A DNA stretch of 64,000 nucleotides. Source: Ciona intestinalis. Lineage: Eukaryota > Chordata > Ascidiacea > Phlebobranchia > Cionidae. The stretch lies in assembly GCF_000224145.3 (NCBI RefSeq), contig NC_020175.2, positions 4,000,321-4,064,320 on the forward strand, in the 5' to 3' direction. Below are positions 28,555 to 40,323 of this stretch, piece after piece. How positions within the stretch are numbered: position 1 is the stretch's first letter; every line of letters begins with the position of its first letter. Both the position numbers and the translations under genes were made by a program. A model generated the notes under the pieces. That model was given only the letters and a program-made list of their open reading frames with translations. It had not been told where the DNA came from and ran no database searches.

Positions 28555-31500
28555 ATGCCATTTTATGGTCAAAGACAACAACACAACTTCTGGATGTCTA
28601 TCTCAAGAGTGAAGAAGGTTCCAGTTTGTTTTGTGGTCGCTTTCATGTGTCTTATTGTAACGAACTACCTGTATAAACCCGAAATGGTTGTGTTTCAAGA
28701 TGTACCGTCCATACGTTACATACCACAGCGAACGAGAAATATCGCGACAGAAGGTAGGCTAATATTATAAAGTAGGTTGGGGGAAGATGGGACACCTTTT
28801 CATTTTCTTGTACCATTTGGTAGTAAATAAAGAACATTCAAAGAATTATAAAACCGTGTCTTCACGACTCCCATAGACTGTTGTTAATTGTTTAAAACAC
28901 GATCAAGATATTTGTATAATATGTGCTACAACTACGAGTGTCCCGATTCTCACATCCTACTGTTTATAGACAAATTTCCGGTTAGTGTTGCTAATGAAAC
29001 ATTAAACCTTATATGGCTTCAATAACAACAAAACAAAATTGCCCACATTTTGATAATGATTAACTAAAGAAAGGAAAATATGTATACACAACATATACAT
29101 GTGTGATGTGTCATTACTGGGTGTAAGATTGTTTAGGAATTAAATACATGCTGCTTATCGGCCACATGTTTTGTCTTAGATTTTCTGTCCGACAGCATTT
29201 TAAAGTCCAATTGTCAAAACATTTATCAAAATATAACAAACGGAAGGTGGCGAGAAAGAGCATACGATGGCGTTGCGAAAGATAGGAAACGGTTAAATGA
29301 ACTGCATCGGTATTTCAGGCAAGAACACGAAGGTAAATAGGTCTACATATTTGAAAGTTACAAATGTGATAACTCGTTATCTGGTTATTATTTTTGGCCC
29401 CTACGTAAAGCACTGCTGGTCTAAATCATATTCTGTGCGTTAGGTTTCAGTGCAGACCCGTACAGGTCTGACGGAAAATGTGGTTTCAAAGTTCGCTGTT
29501 GTGGGTTTTTCCCTCTCACAATAAAAACCGACGCATCAGCATGGTGTGACCCAGATTCTGCTACTGCTTGTTGTAGCGACAAATACAATGGAAAATGTGT
29601 ATCTACTGATCTCTGCATTGGTGCTAGCAAAATAAACCTAGCGAAACACGTACATGGCGAAATTTCAGACTGAATACCCGAAGACCCAAGGTAAAAAGAC
29701 CATTTCAGGGACGCATTTGGGTCAATTGGCTGTAAATATATTTATGAAATAAAACTGCTTGTAATATAGCACTGTGGGGTAAGGTGGATACCGTTAGCAC
29801 ATAATATCCCAGATTTCCTAATTGTAAAAAAACGCCATATAAAGGATATGGTTACAAAATTATGTAAATATTTTTTGTTCGATCCTAAACGGAAAGTCAA
29901 AAGAGAAGAAAAATAAGAACTATCTTATTCCAACCTACGATATAATTAAAACTATAGCATTTCTTACATTGCAAATCCTATCTTAGCAATCTGTTTTCAA
30001 ATAATTATACAGGTGTAAGATGGTTTTGCACGACCAAGGGTCTGCGTGTTCTTTGTTGAAAAATGCCAATGTAAAATCCATCGTTTTTGTTGGAAATTCG
30101 TTGGTGCGGAATCTATATTCTGCAATGCTGGATCTTTTAACGAATAACTTTCGTAATGGAAGCGTAAAGGCCAAGAACGTGGACACAGAGACGCGCGAAA
30201 GATGCGTCAATCAAATAAGAGTAAGTAGCTATAGGCCTTATATCGTCAAATATACGGTTTTACCTTTGAAATCCGACTGGATTTCGCTTTTAACCAAGAT
30301 TACAATAGTTTTTATACCCTTTTGGCATATGTTAACAACTGTTCTTTTTCCTTTATCATTGATGTTCAAATTAATTTAATCTTCGCTGTTGTATAGTAGG
30401 TTGGGGAAAGATGGGACATCTTTTCATTCTAATTTCTCGCCCCCTTTGGTAGTAAATGAAGAAAATTCAAGGTATATCAAACTGTATCTTCACGACTCCC
30501 GTAGACCGTTGTTGATTGTTTAAAACACGATCAGGATACTTATATATTTTGTGCTCAAGGTGTCCCATCTTCCCCCACCCTACTATATATTGGAAGAGAT
30601 AAATAAACTTGAATTTGTTATTTTTCTTCTACATGATTTAAATAGTTTTGAAATCGTTTGTCTCGGAAATCTTTCTATTACAATTCAAAAGCTATGTGCG
30701 TTTACTCTAATTTTTAAATCAAGTTTTTAACCTTTCTGTAGGTTATGGATAGGAACTGCCTTGCGTACACTTTAGCAACTTCTAGCGATGAATTACCACC
30801 TCCAGGGATTTGCAATGGAATGGTAAAGACGCGTATTTCATTGGAGTCTTTCTGGCGAGCTTCGTACGGTAAGCATATGTATGCCCGGTATATATTGTGA
30901 ACTATTACCAACGCTCTTTTAGAGTCGCGCGGTAACGATTTCATACCTCTTTGAATATTCTTTGTTTAATGCCAAATGATATCATAAGAGAGAATGAAAA
31001 CATTCCCCATCTTACCCCACTCTACTATATGAGCGTCGAGTTTGGTGTCGTGTATAATAGCTTTGGGGCTCCCTTTTAAATTGCGTGTTGTAATCAAACT
31101 GTTGGCTTGGCCAGAGGCAATCTTGTATATTGTGACCGTGTTCATTTATTGCAGCTTTAGAATTGCTTCAGTATGTTATAAGTAGATTAGACGAGGAAGG
31201 GACCTACTTGTTCATTGGGATTGGTCTTCACGATCATAGCGATTCAAATGTTATAACGCAGCAGTTCCTAAAGCCTACTCTCGATGCATTGAGGGGGCAT
31301 ACTTGGCCCAAGGTAAGGACAGGCAGCATAGCTTATTTAACAATGTGTATATATTTGCATATTCCAAAGTTGTGTTATTGTTTTGCTTTTGTTATTTTGT
31401 TATGTGTTATTGTTTTGCTTTGTATATTACATTACAAGTTATAATGTAATATAAAAGTGAATAGCTTCTCCGGTAAAACATGTAAGACCAACGATATTCG

Positions 31501-31871
31501 TCTGCCATGCGTCGAGACATCATTAACGTAGCACACCAGAAGAACTATTTGCATGTACCATTTTTCTTTACGACTACTGATGGTTAGGCATACAATCTGC
31601 TTTATGTATTATATAGGTTAGATGGGTCACAACTGTAAAATCCGGTATTTTCAAGCCTGCTAATTACGTGTCCCTGCACGGAGACGACGAAAAAATATCT
31701 AAGTTCGATCGGGAGGTGGCGCAATTTTGTGCTGGCTACGGGGTTCCGACTGTGAACATGACTAAAGTCACTACTGGCGTTTGGAGCCAGGACGGCCAAC
31801 ATTATGGGCAAGGGGTTAACACTGTAAAAGCGCAAATATTATTAAATCTTATAGCCGAAGAATACAAATAG
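28555..31871 (+). CDS. Type II membrane SGNH/PC-esterase-like protein
   Basis: Seven exons: 28555-28753, 29180-29332, 29444-29690, 30013-30220, 30742-30868, 31155-31312 and 31617-31871. Phases close to about 448 codons. Residues 22-40 are a single membrane segment after a short basic N-terminus, so the enzyme part should face the Golgi lumen or outside. Around residue 120 comes a cysteine-rich module (RCCGF, then ATACCSDKYNGKC). The SGNH signature follows: VFVGNSLVRN with catalytic Ser near 229, and the C-terminal WSQDGQHYG with Asp 423 and His 426. This is the layout of the PC-esterase/Cas1p-like family that acts on O-acetyl groups of glycans. Oddity: codon 29671-29673 is TGA where the context (GEISD, then IPEDPR) suggests TGG Trp. 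The ATG chosen is the first after an in-frame stop. Confidence 0.72.
28767..28965. mobile_element. MITE, subfamily A, opposite orientation
   Basis: In intron 1 of the PC-esterase-like gene. The left end aaagtaggttgggggaagat is good. The right end is decayed (gtgtcccgattctcacatcc). Confidence 0.75.
29764..29943. mobile_element. MITE, subfamily B
   Basis: In intron 3 of the PC-esterase-like gene. Begins tagcactgtggggtaaggtg and ends ctatcttattccaacctacg. Confidence 0.7.
30391..30590. mobile_element. MITE, subfamily A, opposite orientation (complete)
   Basis: In intron 4 of the PC-esterase-like gene. Ends agtaggttggggaaagatgg and cccatcttcccccaccctac within tata flanks. Confidence 0.85.
30891..31029. 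mobile_element. MITE fragment, subfamily B
   Basis: In intron 5 of the PC-esterase-like gene. The left third is missing. The right end cccatcttaccccactctac is intact. Confidence 0.65.
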
Positions 31872-31908
31872 CGCATAACATGGAATTAGTATTAAAGGTT
31901 GAACTTTT

Positions 31909-32074
31909 AGTGCTATGGGGTAAGATGGATACCATATTAGCACATATGTCTCATATTTACCAATCGTGAGGATACGGTTGTATAATCATTGAATCATTCT
32001 ATTTTTACTTCCAAATGGAAAGATAAAATAAGTAGAAACATTAATCATCTTACGTCTTACCCAAACCTACGATA
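31909..32074. mobile_element. MITE, subfamily B, internally shortened
   Basis: Begins gctatggggtaagatggata just 38 bp past the PC-esterase-gene stop and ends cttacccaaacctacgat. Confidence 0.65.
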
Positions 32075-32117
32075 CTTTTTTGAAGTCGGTAACGAAGAAA
32101 CTTAACGAAATTTAACT

Positions 32118-32324
32118 ATGCAAATTGCAAAAATCAAGCCAACTGTGCTATTTCTTTTTTATATATTGCATGCTTCCAGCAGACACACTATTGCAGCAGT
32201 GCAAATTACCCAATTCAGGAAACAATGCTGCACTTTACGTAACAATGCGATTCCTTTTTATGACCTAACACATGAACGGGAAAATGTTAACCTTTTAAAA
32301 TGGCAGGAAAGTTCTTGTTGGTGA
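32118..32324 (+). CDS. Doubtful 68-aa open frame with signal-like N-terminus
   Basis: The N-terminus MQIAKIKPTVLFLFYILHAS reads like a signal peptide. The rest has three cysteines and no family resemblance. No splice partners or clear promoter were seen. It may be chance, since it lies in the spacer upstream of the Gla gene. Confidence 0.15.
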   Translation: MQIAKIKPTVLFLFYILHASSRHTIAAVQITQFRKQCCTLRNNAIPFYDLTHERENVNLLKWQESSCW

Positions 32325-32666
32325 CATATTTGCTAGCTATGCACTTGCGTGTATATGAGATTACTCGCCCTTTTAACATTTACTCTTATTTTATTTTAAA
32401 CCTTTTATACGTATGTGTATTCTCTTGCAAGAGTTGTAACGTATTTTGTTACTAATATTTTACACCTAGGTTTAAATACACAAATCGTTGTCGACGTTAC
32501 GGGGTCGTGTTGTGTTACAGTAATCGAACCTATATGCACTCTAATACAGTTTGCCGAGTAATCAGCTGAGCTCAGCTATTGCAACCAGCGTTTTATTGTT
32601 GTGTAACCTGATCGCTGCAACGTTATTTCAATTTCTTGTACCAAATAGGTTAAGGTAGTTTTCATT

Positions 32667-35600
32667 ATGTCTAAAGGTGTTTTTGTATTCGCTTTGATCA
32701 TCGCTTATGTTGGATCTACTTTGGCAGCGGGAGGGGGTAAGTAATGGTGTTATGCGTTTGGCCCAGTATATATATAATATCTCTTTTTATATTTCATTGT
32801 CAAAAATCGTATGAGCGACAACCGTATACGATTTTTGAAAATTAGTATATAAGTAGTACAATAAAAATACTGTTTATATATTTGCATCATTGTGTGTATA
32901 TAGCATTAGTACCAATAAACAGTACGTAAAAATAATATATGGGGGTGGGAGAAGATGGGATACAGTTTCATTCTATTTTATCGACCAATTTAGTAGTAAA
33001 CAAAGAACATTTAACGAATTGTAAAACCATATCCTCACGTCTCCCACAGACCGTTGTTAATTGTTTAAAACACGAATAAAATATTTGGATATTATGTTTT
33101 GAAGGTGTCCCGTCCTCCCCACCCTATTATATATAAGTGCATATTAAGCAGACATATTATTTTTCAGTCTTTGTGAGCAAGGAAGAGGCGTCCAACTATC
33201 TCACCAGAGAAAAGAGAGCAAACTCCGGGTTCGAAGAGTTTGCTAAGGGGAACTTTGAACAAGAATGTGTCGAAGAAATTTGCAACTATGAGGAACTGAG
33301 GGAGGTGTACGAAAACACAGCACAAACGGTAAGAATCAAATATTAAAACCCCCGATTTTGAGCAAAATTTTGTATAGTGGGCTGGGGTAAGATGGCGCAT
33401 GTTTTATTATGATTTTTGTCTCATTTTGTATTAAAATAAAATAATATTTACAGAATTGCATAACCAAAGAGCCACATAGAAGAGTTTTTATTTGGTAAAC
33501 CGTTTAAAACACGTTAAAAAATATGGGATTTAAATATGGGAGTTGCTGACGCTCGTATATCCCATCGTATATACCCCATATATAGTACTATATATATAAC
33601 TAATGGCGTTACCTTAAAGGCTTTGATCATACGCCTTTAGTACAGTATGAATGTATGTAATACACCGTGCAATAATCAAGCAGTTTACGGCCGCTTATAG
33701 AGGCAGTGATATATGGTGTAGAAAAGTTTTCCTATCTTATGAAAACTCTTACTTAAGTGGTTTTACATTTCAGAATGCGAAATGGGACGAATTAACACGT
33801 AAGTATACCAAACTATTGAAAAGCATAAAGTTTAATTTGAACATTATTGTTGTCTTTACATTTCTGCTGAGCATGCAGTTGCTATTTCCTACGGCAGCGG
33901 TCCAAAGTACAGTTTATACAGCAAAGTAAACAGTAATCAGCAGATTCAGATTGTGTTGCAATGATTTGACAATCTGCCACAAAAACCACGAACAAGCAAA
34001 TTAAGTTGATGTTTAATTGTATGCCAAATTTGTGCAAAGATGATATGATACGTTTCAAATTATACGGATAGTGATTTTTGACACCCAGACATCCACTTCT
34101 ATATCTTGCGTGACAGATAATGTTGTATTAACCATTCCTTTATTTTAAGGTATACACAAACCTATGTTAAATATAGTAGGGTCGGGAAAGATGGGACAAC
34201 CTTACATTTTCTTTTCTCGTCCCATTCGGTAGTAATAAACTTATAAAATCGTATCTTCACGACTCCCACAGACCGTTGTTTATTGCTTACAGGATCAGAA
34301 TATTTGGATATAAGGTATCCCGTCTTCTTCCACACTTCTATACAGCACATTTAGTGGTAGTGGTATTTAGAAAGTTTGTCCAAAAGCGTATTAAATATAT
34401 TTTGTTTTGCACGAAGGTCAATGCGAAAATATGTCCCCATGCAACGATATCGGAACCGATACATGTCAGAACCTTTGGAGCAGCTATGCTTGTCATTGCC
34501 ATGCGGGGTACACTGGTGTACATTGTGAAACAGGTAGGTCTAATATACGCAGCATAATGTAATAACGCCGAAAATGAATACAATTTTCTCACCTTTTAAG
34601 TCAAGTTCTCAAGTTCGCATTAATACAACAAAACTTATATGCGCACAGAATTACCGATGTGACTTTACTGTAGAGTGTGGAGGTATTACAGTACGCAGCT
34701 TAAAGCGCTATTGGTTTAAGCCTAATAAATTCCACGCTGCTTTTAGATATAGATGAATGTGCCGGCGAACACGAATGCGTTAAAATTGCGTCAATACCGT
34801 CGGTTCGTATACGTGTGCGTGTGACCAAGGATACGAAGGCGATTTCTGCACCGAGGGTACGCTATAACGTCGTATGTAACAGTGTCGTGAAATAATTTAA
34901 ATGTTATTGTGCGCAGACGTAAATGAATGCGACAACGACGTTTGTGAGAACGGCGACTGTTTCAATACTGATGGGTCGTATATATGTCTGTGCGATGCGG
35001 GGTATCAGGGCACGAACTGTAGTCAAGGTACATTTATACGCCGCTCTCGTCATAAATTTACCATATACGTAAACTACACTTGTACTATAAGTATCAAATG
35101 CAATAAATACCTTCAATAAAACTAAATTAAAGATAAGTTTTTGTATTCGAACGTCGGAACATGTAATTTTATGTACGCTTTAAGTCGCTTAGTTTTTAAA
35201 AAATACCGTTTACAGACATTGACGAGTGCCAGCAGAACGAGACGTGCGTGCATGGGATTTGTATCAACGGTATTGGGACTTACGACTGCGTTTGTAGCAC
35301 CGGGTACGAGGGAGACACTTGCAATGACGGTAATGCTACGATGCGGTGGTAAGGGACAGTGAATAATACATGGGCGCTTTGTTGCTTGTCGCAGATATAA
35401 ACGAATGCGAGAATTTCGACAATTTGTGTCAGAACGAAGGGGAGTGCGTTAATGACGTCGGATCTTACCATTGCGCATGCGCGTCCGGCTACACAGGAAG
35501 CGACTGTTCTCAGGGTAAACTGCTGTGGCAAATTTGATACTACCAGTATTTAAGTGGAGAGTTTATACCACCATATTCTATATGATTAACAAGTACATAT

Positions 35601-35976
35601 ATATAGATAGAATTCCAAATTTCTAATGCCAAATTTCTAAAGTCGTGAGAATAAGTTAAGAAATTCTGTAAATATTCTTTGTTTCCTAATAATGTGAATT
35701 CTAAAAGGAAATAAAAACTTAACCCATCTTACCCCAACTAACTGTATTTACATACAAATATCTTAAAAATATAGTATGAGCCGTAACTTAAACAGTTTTA
35801 TAAATTGCTTAACTAAGAAATGTAAATACTCTGTAGATGTGAACGAATGTGATTTGAACTTGTGCCCAGAAGGTTCTCAATGCGAACATGGGGCGAATTC
35901 TTACACTTGTTTTTGTCCTGACGAGGGCTGTGGGGCATCCGTTGACACTCAACTGCAGCAAGCAGTAGATCCTTGA
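32667..35976 (+). CDS. Secreted vitamin K-dependent Gla-EGF protein
   Basis: Nine exons: 32667-32736, 33168-33328, 33774-33798, 34417-34533, 34747-34856, 34917-35027, 35216-35329, 35395-35514 and 35837-35976. Order: signal peptide, gamma-carboxylase recognition propeptide GVFVSKEEASNYLTREKR ending in a dibasic cleavage site, Gla domain (ANSGFEEFAKGNFEQECVEE then CNYEELREVYE), hydrophobic stack (NAKWDELT), then six EGF domains. Five EGFs begin D-[IV]-[DN]-E-C, the calcium-binding type. No protease, kinase or membrane segment follows; the protein ends about 20 residues after the last EGF (about 322 aa). Protein S and Gas6 share the Gla-EGF front but carry LamG domains. Gla-domain proteins are known from Ciona, which lacks a clotting cascade. 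Exon 34747-34856 is one base short: GTTAAAATTGC puts the end of the fourth-last EGF out of frame. Confidence 0.88.
32936..33135. mobile_element. MITE, subfamily A, opposite orientation
   Basis: In intron 1 of the Gla gene. Ends atgggggtg plus ggagaagatggga, and gtcccgtcctccccacccta. Confidence 0.75.
33372..33593. mobile_element. MITE, subfamily B-like, diverged
   Basis: In intron 2 of the Gla gene. Left end tatagtgggctggggtaaga. The right side has gctcgtatatcccatcgtat and is poorly kept. Confidence 0.5.
34173..34343. mobile_element. MITE, subfamily A, opposite orientation
   Basis: In intron 3 of the Gla gene. Left end tagtagggtcgggaaagatg. Right end atcccgtcttcttccacact. Ends about 75 bp before an EGF exon. 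Confidence 0.7.
35605..35748. mobile_element. MITE fragment, subfamily B
   Basis: In the last intron of the Gla gene. The core aaagtcgtgagaataagtta and right end cccatcttaccccaactaac remain. Confidence 0.55.
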
Positions 35977-36411
35977 ATCAAAACGTGAAATTGGTGTACT
36001 TATAATTATTTATATATATATATATATATATCCTCATAAAGCATGCATTCGTATATCGTGAATCAATGAACAATAAACCAGCATATATACCCGAGTCTAT
36101 GAAGCGTTATTTCAGGGCACGTTTAAAGGACATGTTTCTTGATACAACGTATTTTTTGCAACGAAGGGCAGAGAGAGGCGAAAATAAAGGTGAACCTTTT
36201 AAGCAAAGTGGTGTTCGTGTCCACCGGCATTTTGGCCGCATTTGCTGAACCAGTTATGTGATGCGTCATGTAGTGGTATCGGCAGCAGTATCTGTGTCAT
36301 CTAGTTAGTCAGGCTCGAGTGCAGGTTGCATCAGTGCTGACAAATGCATGAAAAAAACATCAGTTACGTTTGTACCGCTTTGTGAGCTTAAATTGCGGTA
36401 TTATTATTTAT

Positions 36412-36590
36412 ATGGTACGGTGGGAAAGATGGGACAGCATTTTATTCTGTTTTCTCATCCCATTTGGTAAAAATCTAAACAATTATAAAACTATACCCCA
36501 TATATCGTTTTTAACTGTTTAAAACACGATCATGATAATTGGATATTATGTGCTAAAGGTGTCCCGTCTTCCCCCGCCCTTCTCTAATAT
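36412..36590. mobile_element. MITE, subfamily A, opposite orientation
   Basis: Left end tatggtacggtgggaaagat, right end gtcccgtcttcccccgccct. The core is slightly shortened. Confidence 0.75.
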
Positions 36591-36654
36591 GTGTAATTAT
36601 GTTTACTATACGGTGTATGGATACGAGTTTTTGTTGCTTGTTTATAGCATTTTG

Positions 36655-36835
36655 AGTGATGGCCTGAAATTATTGTGCTGGCAAAGTTATGGGTACAAAG
36701 TTACATACATTCGTGGTAATCAAAGTTGCGTACGTGGTAACTGGTAATCGAGCACGAGGTGCGTGAAAAGTATTATAATGACTGTTGTTGTTCCGCCACG
36801 CAAGAATAAACTTGTGACATTCCTTCATTCAGAGA
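36655..36835 (+). repeat. SINE-like repeat, tail part
   Basis: Shows atggcctgaaattattgtgc, then acatggtaat-like and actggtaatcgagcacgagg blocks, ending in ttccgccacgcaagaataaa. Confidence 0.45.
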
Positions 36836-39800
36836 AAGTATAGATTAAAGTAAATTCGAAGTAGTGTTTGTAAGTTAGCTGCGACACGGCCTGCGTGGCT
36901 GCGAGTTGTCAGAAATTTGAAGCATTGTATATACGCGTGCCATCGCGTTGCTGAAGCGTTTCAATTACGTCATTATGTTTAGACAAATGATCTAGTGACT
37001 CTAGTGAATAAGTCGGCAAGTATTTTGTGCATCCGCTGCTAAGTTTTGAAACTCAAGCAGCGTATCGCAGCCGTGTAGTAAGAAATGACTGTCGACGGTT
37101 TAAATGCTTTATTACAGCATAATACGCATGTTTTCCCATAGTATACTGAAGTCATGTGGCTTTACTGTTGGTTGCGTAGCAGGTTTTAGTTTTAGTTTTT
37201 CAGTAGTGGATTTATCCAGTACTGTAGTGCTACTATACCAGCATAAAAGCGGCACTGTTGTGTTTTTCCCAAAAAATTTTTGACATGGAGTGCTGTAATT
37301 AAAGCCGCGGCGTATTAAGAGGCCAGCAGAGTATAATCCAATTTGGGCAGAGCTTAGACCAAAAAGCAAGAATGTTGCGTCGGTGTATAGGTAAGCTATT
37401 AGAAAGACATGCGTGCGCCGGAAAACAACACAGCTAAATTGTTTCTCATTTCGCACAAGACGTGTGTGAATGGCAGCATTTTCTCATTTCCTCGTGGTTA
37501 GATGCGCTTCGTTTTACATTCAAGCCCTTGTCAAAACGGAAAGAGAAAGGATAAAAGCGAGGTTATCACAATATTATTTTGATCACTGCGAAGTTGACAT
37601 TGTGGAGTAGAAAAGGTGTTGAATGCATTGTTTGCAAAGAAATAAAGTGTCAGTTTGCGGTAAATGACTATGTCTAACAGAATCTACATGTCAAACCGTT
37701 CAGGCAAAATGCTAGTTTTGCATTTAAAACCGTACACTACAAAGGCATGTTACGCTATTATAGTGTTATACTATAAGTTGCTAAGCGCAGTCGAGTTGGT
37801 ACGGTTATGTTTTGGTTTTCCAACCGTGTATTACGAAGAGCGACGTAGCATGAAGTCAGCCACGTATATATACGATGAATTCATTCATAACACTTGCCCG
37901 GTTCAAGGAAGTGACGAGCATATTAACTGTTTTTATAAAGAGCGTAGGTTTAGCTCTATAAGAGTATTGCTTACTATTTTGCTATATGCCCTGTTGGGTT
38001 CGTTTCCTTTTTGGTAAGGTGAGAGGTTATGGCAAAAACACACATAAATTCGTTCGTTTTATTCTTGTTTAATATTAACTTTGAAAGCTGTACTTGTTGT
38101 TTTATTTCTTGGTTTCAAAGAAATTATGAGCAAAGATCGCATTGGCTGTGAGTTTTGACGTAAATCAGCCAGGGCTTTTAAAGTTAATTTAATAACGTCG
38201 TGGTCGGTACAGTAAGCGGGAAAGAATCTTGCATGAGATCTACACTCGTCATGCGCTGCACGAATAGCAGTGCAACTGAGTTGAGAGAATGCAGCTAGTA
38301 CGTTGTTAGGTTCCAGGAATGACCATACTATTACTATGCCTTCTTACTCGTAGTCGTGTTGACAAGTAAATCGATATAAACAAGTCCAATGCATTTCGGT
38401 TGATGTTTCGCTGTTCTTAAAAGCACGCGCATGACAGGAGTAATATGCAGTGATATTGGATGAGTTTTATTCTATTACATCAGTTCGCGCATCGGATTTG
38501 CGGTGATAGTTATTCAAGTATATTGTATTCGCTTTAGTTATGCTGTATATATAGTAGGCCTACTAATGGTTTATTCATAGAGTATTGAAATATTCATATG
38601 CGTTTTAGAAAGATATAAACTGCCTTGTCATGTATTTAGTAAGAACAAAAGATACGCTGTCCGGGGATGACCAGCGAAAGTGTTGACATTAAACTGCTGT
38701 CGTTTTATTGCCGAGAAAACCGCTGTTGACAAGAGTTATGGTTCGCATTTTATTATCAAGTGTTTCTAAAACGAAACTCCTGAGATCACGTTTCTCAAGT
38801 TAATTGGGTCGATTTAATTTGACAAGGTCGTGAATGACCGTGTCAAGTACGGGTTTAGGGATCTGCTGATAAGAAATGAATAGATTGATTCTGTCAACAA
38901 CGAAATAACAAGCTCATTAGTGAAAATTCCTCACCGTGGTACACAAATAAAAATCATTTTTGATTCCGTTTTAAGCATATTTCCTGTAAACGTTACATTT
39001 TTTCGTTTAAATGGAAACCAAAAGTATCTGTTGACAGTGGTCACGTCTGCTTCCGTGTGGTTTAACAGGATACGCATGATCTTAATACTGCTTGCACAAA
39101 AACAAGCCAAATGGGTCAAGTAGCCACGTTTGGGTATTTAAAGTTGGGAACATTTAACGAAATATTCACTACTGCTGATAACGTTACTAAATCGTGTACC
39201 GTACAATTGGCACGGTAATAAAAATATAGAAAATTTGAGGATTTTAAACCGAATACGTCAGTGTGGTTAAAAATGTGTGTGGTATTGGTTTGTTAAAGTG
39301 ACATCGTAAAAATTGAGTCTTCAGTAAATAACAGTCGTTTGTTATGTGAAATTCACGTTTAACCTTGTGCTACCCTGTGACATAGGAGAAAAGCGCTTGT
39401 ATAGTGCAAAGTGGTTAATCAGATTGTGCTTATCAATACCGTAAGTGCGGGTAGCTGTATTGTAGTCATTTCAAAGGGACTTCAATGTTCTGATAACGAG
39501 TTCTAAGCAGGGTCCTGTCATTTCCTTTTCGCGCGAATAGCTTTTAGATTTCGGACGCTTGTTTATCGTTTCCCGTCAATACAGAATTATAATTTCAGTA
39601 TCCTGGACGCCGTATGCTTTTGTTGAAGGTATTATAATTATGCGCTGTTGCTCGTGTAAATAAGCAAACACCAGCATGCATGCTGCTCGAGACAGAGTTC
39701 AATGGTTCGCAACTGAATTTATGTAGTCAGTATGTAATGTGTGATCCAGTAACAGGTTGTATTGTTTTTTTGTAGCAAGGTTCAGACACCCCTGGTTGTT

Positions 39801-40282
39801 TGCTGTGGATTTTAGGCAGCTGGACTAATCCAGTGTAACCTACACTGTATTGCGTGTCGTTTGCACTGCCAGCATTTCACCCGCAAATGTTTCCTGTTTA
39901 CCGCATGCAATTGCCTGTACTTGTAATTCCTTATTTTAGATCTGGGGTTTTTGAACAGGATTATCCTCACCTCTCTTATGTTGTTGGTGGCCGTTCCGTT
40001 AATCCTTCGCAAGCAGTTTGCAAATTTCAGTCTAAAGTCCATTATGATCTTACGCAGCGAAATTTCCCACCGATTTAACAGGATTTAAACGCTCTCCGTA
40101 GGGAGTAGAGTGCATAGGTTGAAGTTGGAATAGGAAAGTGCTGGCTCCACTCTTTTATCCGCAGTGCTTCTGGCCTCAGTAAACAACATCGAAGGTTACT
40201 CTGGGTCGCGGCTGCATAGGAATCGACGAAGAACAGCTGATTCGCCATTTCGCCCAACAAAGAAAGCGCGTACTAGCCTCTG

Positions 40283-40290
40283 TGACGTCA
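40283..40290. promoter_or_regulatory. CRE (TGACGTCA) in the START-gene promoter
   Basis: A perfect palindromic cAMP-response element 34 bp before the predicted ATG. The position fits a core promoter bound by CREB/ATF factors. Function is inferred. Confidence 0.4.
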
Positions 40291-40323
40291 TAAAGTATCG
40301 AGCAATCGACGGAGACGAACAAC

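Larger units (their letters stand above)
35977..40282. other. Gene-poor block upstream of the START-domain gene
   Basis: Only the first 850 bases hold repeats: a (TA)n run near 36010-36030, a MITE at 36412 and a SINE-like tail at 36655. From about 36.9 to 40.3 kb I see no MITE, no SINE and no exon with family resemblance. Open frames up to 117 aa occur (37112-37456 minus, 37664-38017 plus) but look like chance. Confidence 0.5.

Noticed and set aside
37112-38017. Two open frames of 114-117 codons in the gene-poor block
   Set aside because: On opposite strands, no motif, and no splice sites that extend them.
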